Shown: piece by piece, positions 8,218-11,847 of the stretch
Layout of the letters: each line of letters starts with the position of its first letter
How positions within the stretch are numbered: the stretch's first letter is position 1
Assembly: GCA_036939355.1 (NCBI GenBank)
Contig: JALLAP010000560.1
Location: 1-11,847, forward strand
Direction of reading: 5' to 3'
Length of the DNA stretch: 11,847 nucleotides
Source: Thalassiosira profunda
Taxonomy: Eukaryota > Bacillariophyta > Thalassiosirophyceae > Thalassiosirales > Thalassiosiraceae
Notes under the pieces: model-generated
Database searches by the model: none
Told to the model about the DNA's origin: nothing
What the model saw: the letters and a program-made list of their open reading frames with translations, nothing else
Position numbers and translations under genes: made by a program

Positions 8218-8613
8218 CGTGGCGATGGAGGAGGGAGTGGTGGTGGTGCGTGACGTACGTCGGAGGGAGATGAAGATATAATTGGTGGGCGGAAGGTGCG
8301 TCCCAATCAATTGGTGCGTCCCTATTGCAACGGCGTGATCACGGCGACGGCAGAGGCAGAGAGAGAGGTTGTGGGTTGGGCGGCGCTCCGGCTGCAGATC
8401 TCATTGGTGGAGTGGAGGCTGGGGTGCTGGGGGGATGGAGGGGGAAGCGGGTGTGGTTGCTCGCGGGGGCTTATGAGAGGGTGCCTCGAGGCGGAAAAAA
8501 TCTCGCGGTTGAATTCCTACGTAGAACTTTGGTACTGACAGGCGGATTTGCAACTCAAACTCCCTCCTCGTCCATCCTCCTCCAACTAACTCGAGGACGG
8601 GGGCCTCAACACC
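8218..8613. promoter_or_regulatory. Divergent promoter region, MYND gene / DUF1295 gene
   Basis: 396 bp between two outward-facing starts, with no gene seen. It holds a perfect inverted CCAAT pair (CCAATCAATTGG, 8303-8314), embedded between two direct copies of GGTGCGTCCC (8295-8304 and 8313-8322). CCAAT is the binding site of NF-Y-type factors in eukaryotes, and an inverted pair between divergent genes could serve both. That function is inference. The rest is G-rich and purine-rich on the plus strand. Confidence 0.45.
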
Positions 8614-9657
8614 ATGGACGCGGCCTTCATCTGCGGCGACCCCTCCCTCGCCTCTCTGTTGTGGGAGGATCCCAACGGTGGTCCATACCGCCTGGCATTC
8701 CTCTTTTGCAATGGCGTCGCCTTCCTCACGTTCGCAGTTTCCACCCTCTCGGGAAACCTATCGCAAGTCGACAAGCTGTGGTCCATCCTCCCTGCAATTT
8801 ACGCATTGGTGTGCATCGTGGATGATAGAACAGCGCTCATGGCGGCCCTCGCGACGCTGTGGTCGATCCGGCTGACGTACAACTTTTACAGACGCGGAGG
8901 ATACGCCTGGCCTCCCTGGAGGGGCGACGAGGATTATCGGTGGGAGGTGCTGCGCCGGGGCACGTTGGGTGGTTGGTGGACGCTGCTGCAGAACAAATGG
9001 GTGATGATGGCGTTCAACGTCGTGTTTATTTCACTCTACCAAAATTTCCTGCTGCTCTACATTGCCTCGCCGTCGCTGGTAGCTTGGTCGGCGGCGGTAA
9101 AGGGGATGCACTGTCCGAGCGAAGGCGATCCTGCTGGTGCACCACCGCCGCTGAACATATTGGATGGCGTTGCGTGCTCCCTCGTTCTGCTATTTCTGGC
9201 GATCGAAGCCGTGGCTGATAAGCAACAGTATACATTCCAAAGCAAGAAGCGGGAGTGGAATGCGTTGGCGTCGGGGGGCACCTTTGCGAATGCCGTCAAG
9301 GGCGCAACTTCCCAGAGCTCGCACAAAGAGTTTGCGGATGGGTTCTACCAATCCGGCCTCTTTGCCATTGTGCGCAAGCCAAACTACGCCGCAGAGCAGG
9401 CCATTTGGATCTCCTTTTATCTGTTTTCCGTGGCTGCTACGTATTCGGGGCAGTTGACCTTTGAGAAATGCTTGAACTGGTCCAGTGGCGGCTGTGTTTT
9501 GCTGTGCATTCTGTTTCAGGGCTCCGGGTGGCTCACTGAACGGATCACTCAGTCGAAGTATCCCGCATACAGTTCGTATCAACGGCGAGTGCCCCTTTAC
9601 GTGCCGACGCTTTCGTCTCTGTTGCGCGGCATTTCTGGATCTGAGAAGGACAAATGA
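8614..9657 (+). CDS. DUF1295 membrane protein, steroid 5-alpha-reductase-like
   Basis: Intact single-exon gene of 347 residues with an ATG in a strong Kozak context (AACACCATGG). The pattern is DUF1295: hydrophobic segments at about 25-45, 55-85 and 130-155, the conserved W-S-I-R-L-T-Y-N-F-Y-R-R-G-G-Y (83-97), another membrane segment (183-201), then the C-terminal signature G-L-F-A-I-V-R-K-P-N-Y-A-A-E-Q (248-262) and Y-Q-R-R-V-P (322-327) near the end. The family belongs to the steroid 5-alpha-reductase/isoprenylcysteine methyltransferase superfamily, whose reductase members bind NADPH through this C-terminal region and act on lipid substrates in the endoplasmic reticulum. The substrate here is unknown. 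It converges on the hydrolase gene with 33 bp between the two stops. It contains an intact run of six G (9273-9278). Confidence 0.9.
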   Translation: MDAAFICGDPSLASLLWEDPNGGPYRLAFLFCNGVAFLTFAVSTLSGNLSQVDKLWSILPAIYALVCIVDDRTALMAALATLWSIRLTYNFYRRGGYAWPPWRGDEDYRWEVLRRGTLGGWWTLLQNKWVMMAFNVVFISLYQNFLLLYIASPSLVAWSAAVKGMHCPSEGDPAGAPPPLNILDGVACSLVLLFLAIEAVADKQQYTFQSKKREWNALASGGTFANAVKGATSQSSHKEFADGFYQSGLFAIVRKPNYAAEQAIWISFYLFSVAATYSGQLTFEKCLNWSSGGCVLLCILFQGSGWLTERITQSKYPAYSSYQRRVPLYVPTLSSLLRGISGSEKDK

Positions 9658-9690
9658 AGTCTGCGAACAATGGAACGCCCCTTTGCTCCT

Positions 9691-10869
9691 CTAATCATCC
9701 AAAATGTGTCTACCAAACGCCGGCGCATTGTCGATGTACAGATGATGTCCTGCCTGCGGAATCAAGTGCACTGACGATTTGATGCCGCACTTTGTTTCAA
9801 TGGCCTGCATTTCTTTGCGCGACGCCGGCTCGTGCCCTCGCATCCAATCCTTGTCTCCAAACAATACTTTTATCGTTTGCAAAGGCGTTGTTGGTTGCTG
9901 CGAAATTCTGTTTGTCATCATACCTCCACCCAGTGCTTCACGCGCAAACACCCCGGCGCCTGCCTCGCTGGCCGCAGGCAAAAGCAAACTATTCATTGCA
10001 TATTCACCGCTCGCGGGCGCTGCAGTAATATTGTAAAGATACTCTGCCAACAGGTCCAGTTCGTTGTTGCTGTTGGACAAGTGCGGTATCCTACCATTCA
10101 GTGCGCGCTTGACGATATTTCTTCCGCGCGAGGATCCCATCAACCGCACAATGGATTGAGGTGTAAAGTTCGCACTCCACAGTGCATCAACCAAACGCAG
10201 TGCAGGAGGCATACTTGGCGGAGTCATTCTTTCGGTGGGAGATGGCAATGGTTGGAAGCCAACAGGGCTAGCCAATATGAGCTTGGTCAGATTGGGCATT
10301 GCAGCTTCATCATCTGACGATGCTGACAGCTGGTGGACTCTTATCGCATACTTTGCAGCCAGATATCCACCCAGGCTATGGCCCACCAGCCACAGAGGAT
10401 CCCTCTCGTCGAAGAGGTTGTCATCGCGCAAAACCCCATCGAACGGGTCGAGGAAGAAGTCGACCGCCTCGGACGGGGAGTGTCGCGAATTGCAAAGCGA
10501 GAAGCACGCATCCGATCGATGATTCCCAAACAGGGACCGCACCGGACTTTCCCAACAGGGCGGCCGCGCCGACCCGCCCATCCCCATCCAGTCCACGCAC
10601 ACCACTTTGGAGACCTTCCCGCTGTCGAGCAGGGGGTCGATGTTGCGGTAAAAGAACGATAGTCCTGACCCGAAGCCGTGCGCAAGGACGACGGTGGGTA
10701 GACCCTCGGGGGCGCCCGCCGCTCGAAATTCGACGAGGTTGACGCCCCCATACTCCTCCGCTGGGGGCTTGCGGAAGGGATGCCGCACGAGCGCCGTGAG
10801 GAGGCGATGCTCGGACGCGAGGAGGCGAGAGGGATCGCTGCCAGTCCACCACCGCCGGAGTTGCGCCAT
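9691..10869 (-). CDS. Alpha/beta hydrolase of the ABHD4/ABHD5 (CGI-58) type
   Basis: Single exon, 392 residues from ATG 10869 (MAQLRRWW); the frame is open slightly further upstream, but without an ATG. The fold is clear: oxyanion-hole strand V-V-L-A-H-G-F-G-S-G (about 60-69), nucleophile elbow G-H-S-L-G-G with Ser165, acid in F-G-D-K-D-W (Asp341) and histidine in A-G-H-H-L-Y-I-D. The H-x4-D motif (His375, Asp380) is the acyltransferase-associated signature of the ABHD4/ABHD5/At4g24160 group. The nucleophile is serine, unlike animal ABHD5, which has lost it, so hydrolase activity on (lyso)phospholipids is plausible. Relatives act in phospholipid and cardiolipin remodelling or lipid-droplet metabolism. 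The exact substrate is not determinable. The segment between the VDWMGMGGS strand and the nucleophile (about 95-155) is longer than I expect for the family. Confidence 0.9.
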   Translation of the reverse strand: MAQLRRWWTGSDPSRLLASEHRLLTALVRHPFRKPPAEEYGGVNLVEFRAAGAPEGLPTVVLAHGFGSGLSFFYRNIDPLLDSGKVSKVVCVDWMGMGGSARPPCWESPVRSLFGNHRSDACFSLCNSRHSPSEAVDFFLDPFDGVLRDDNLFDERDPLWLVGHSLGGYLAAKYAIRVHQLSASSDDEAAMPNLTKLILASPVGFQPLPSPTERMTPPSMPPALRLVDALWSANFTPQSIVRLMGSSRGRNIVKRALNGRIPHLSNSNNELDLLAEYLYNITAAPASGEYAMNSLLLPAASEAGAGVFAREALGGGMMTNRISQQPTTPLQTIKVLFGDKDWMRGHEPASRKEMQAIETKCGIKSSVHLIPQAGHHLYIDNAPAFGRHILDD

Positions 10870-11334
10870 GATGATGCCTTGCAACTTTGTGGGTGGGTTG
10901 CTGTAGGCTGTGAGCGTTCGTTGGGTGCGTAGGCGGGTCCGCAGCGGGTCTAGCGGAGAGAGAGGGCCATCGTCGGCGACGGTGGGTGAAAGATTGGAGG
11001 TTGATGGAAGAGTTAGCTACTGACAATGCACTTACCTACGTAGCTTGCAACAGTGCCTATGTACATAGAGTGGCCCTCCCTTACCTCCTTCAACTCCCTT
11101 CCTGGCTGGGGCGGAGGGTACGTTCCTATGGACCACCTGCTGCGCAGCGGGTCCCGCGTTGTGCTCCGCCCGACTTGAAATCGAGCGAGTGACGTCGTCG
11201 ACATTGCAGGGGGCAGATGTTAACATTAAAAGTGCTTCTCTCATTTCTAGTCACTTGCGGCATCCGATGTGCTCCGCCCGGCTCGAAGACGAGCTTGTAG
11301 CGGCTGGACAGTTAACATTAGATATGTGATTCTC
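10870..11334. promoter_or_regulatory. Intergenic region upstream of the hydrolase gene
   Basis: 465 bp between two minus-strand genes. I see no gene. The hydrolase-proximal part (10870-11000) should hold its promoter and leader, with GC-rich microrepeats of the type GCGGGTC (10934 onward) but no clear core element. The distal part holds the first copy and half of the second copy of a tandem duplication (11160-11351). Confidence 0.4.
11160..11256. repeat. Tandem duplication copy 1, downstream of the acidic-protein gene
   Basis: Shares in order with copy 2: TGTGCTCCGCCCG, a GAA...CGAGC segment, GTTAACATTA, TTCTCTCAT and GTCACTT (the last as AGTCACTT). It is 97 nt against 84 nt in copy 2, so the copies have diverged by several indels. 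Confidence 0.75.
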
Positions 11335-11351
11335 TCATGTCGTGGTCACTT
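11268..11351. repeat. Tandem duplication copy 2, spanning the stop of the acidic-protein gene
   Basis: Diverged direct repeat of 11160-11256. It contains the TGA (11335-11337) and the last few codons of the minus-strand acidic protein, so the duplicated unit covers a gene end plus its 3' flank. It includes the short hairpin GCTCG-AAGA-CGAGC (11281-11294). Confidence 0.75.
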
Positions 11352-11847
11352 TTGTCAAGAAATTCTCCAGATCCTCCAATTCGGCATCGTCGTCGAAATC
11401 ATCAAAGTCGTCAAAGTCTCCGGCATCGCCCAGATCTACGTCCGCGTCGCCCACATCCAGGTCAGCCAGCTCATCGTCCAGACCTTCTAACCCCGACAAA
11501 AGATCGGCTTCCGCTTCAGACGATTCATTTGCCCTGCCGCTGTCCGCGGCTGTTTCATCTCGCGTATTGCTCTCTGGTGCGGCAGCATCCGTTGCCTCTC
11601 CACTTGCGATAGCTTCCTGTCCTGGTTTAGGAGGCTCGTTGGTTGCAGATGTGGTATCCTCCGACACTGGAGTTTCCGCGGAGCTAGCTGTCTCCTCTGG
11701 AACAGCGTCAGCGTCCTTTGTTGGCAACGGTTCACTGGGCACCTGCGCAGCAGGCACCTCTTCTACCGCCGGAACGACGTCTCCATCGCCAGTATCAAAG
11801 GCAAGCTCTCCATCGTCATCCAAACCATCGTCGTCCAAGTCCATCAA
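11335..11847 (-). CDS. C-terminal part of a highly acidic, low-complexity protein (runs off window)
   Basis: Open from the right edge to TGA 11337-11335, about 170 residues. The only nearby ATG (11845) lies at the edge, and nothing shows it is the start, so the gene probably continues to the right. Composition is dominated by D, E, A, S, T and P, with D-L-D-D-D-G-L-D-D-D-G at the left and a D-D-F-D-D-F-D-D tract before the end E-D-L-E-N-F-L-T-K-V-T-T-T. No domain is recognisable. Such tails are usually disordered and serve as charged linkers, chaperone-like tails or docking peptides. D-x-F and FDDF-type motifs occur in trafficking proteins, but that is not enough to assign one here. Same strand as the hydrolase gene downstream. 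Confidence 0.6.
   Translation of the reverse strand: MMDLDDDGLDDDGELAFDTGDGDVVPAVEEVPAAQVPSEPLPTKDADAVPEETASSAETPVSEDTTSATNEPPKPGQEAIASGEATDAAAPESNTRDETAADSGRANESSEAEADLLSGLEGLDDELADLDVGDADVDLGDAGDFDDFDDFDDDAELEDLENFLTKVTTT

Noticed and set aside
8325..8825. Plus-strand open frame of 166 codons
   Set aside because: Crosses the divergent promoter and the start of the intact DUF1295 gene in another frame; G-rich composition only.
10421..11026. Minus-strand open frame of 201 codons overlapping the hydrolase 5' end
   Set aside because: The overlapping hydrolase frame carries the oxyanion and nucleophile motifs. This one is rich in R, P, S and A, as expected for an off-frame reading of GC-rich DNA.
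1..11847. tRNA, rRNA, CRISPR arrays or bacterial-type operons
   Set aside because: I looked for T-arm GGTTCGA motifs in a tRNA context, regular spacer-repeat arrays and Shine-Dalgarno-led gene strings on both strands. The two GGTTCGA hits (near 588 and 3345) lie in coding or 3'-flank sequence without a cloverleaf.

Overview
The window reads as dense nuclear DNA of a microbial eukaryote. Genes lie on both strands with short gaps (33 to about 550 bp). At least two short GT-AG introns (71 and 94 nt) are visible, starts sit in Kozak-like contexts (for example 8614), and there is no bacterial operon or Shine-Dalgarno layout. The protein repertoire is a fringe-like glycosyltransferase with a C-M-H-S-D-W motif, an AAA+ ATPase with a DUF7025-like region, GVP repeats like those of CCDC53/WASHC3, and a MYND/SUMO-like protein. 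It suggests a protist, perhaps a stramenopile alga or relative; this placement is inference.

Layout from left to right: a probable C-terminal fragment of a plus-strand gene (3-152) and an unresolved stretch to 605. A large minus-strand AAA+ ATPase gene (606-3510) carries a WW domain, three GVP repeats, a DUF7025-like region and the AAA module, and its frame is broken twice. A 185-bp MITE with 22-bp perfect inverted termini and a 10-bp target duplication (3641-3845) sits in the divergent promoter region. Next is a plus-strand fringe-like glycosyltransferase (4111-5615, one intron), then a convergent minus-strand MYND-finger/SUMO-like protein (8217-5692, one intron and one frame break). A divergent promoter region (8218-8613) with an inverted CCAAT pair leads to a plus-strand DUF1295 membrane reductase (8614-9657). 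This converges within 33 bp on a minus-strand ABHD4/5-type alpha/beta hydrolase (10869-9691). A minus-strand acidic protein fragment (11335-11847) runs off the right edge, and its 3' end is tandemly duplicated.

No shared pathway is evident. The reductase and hydrolase are both probably lipid-related, but they are convergent neighbours, so this may be chance. The observations most worth following up are: (1) the MYND-gene intron, whose two ends carry near-identical copies of the same exon sequence, as expected if it arose by tandem duplication; (2) the MULE-like MITE between two promoters; (3) two unusual domain architectures (WW-GVPx3-DUF7025-AAA and MYND-SUMO-like); (4) three frame breaks, all of the same sign and all next to G/C triplets, which look more like sequence-length errors than decay; (5) a duplicated module in the glycosyltransferase; and (6) a duplicated gene 3' end near 11160-11351.
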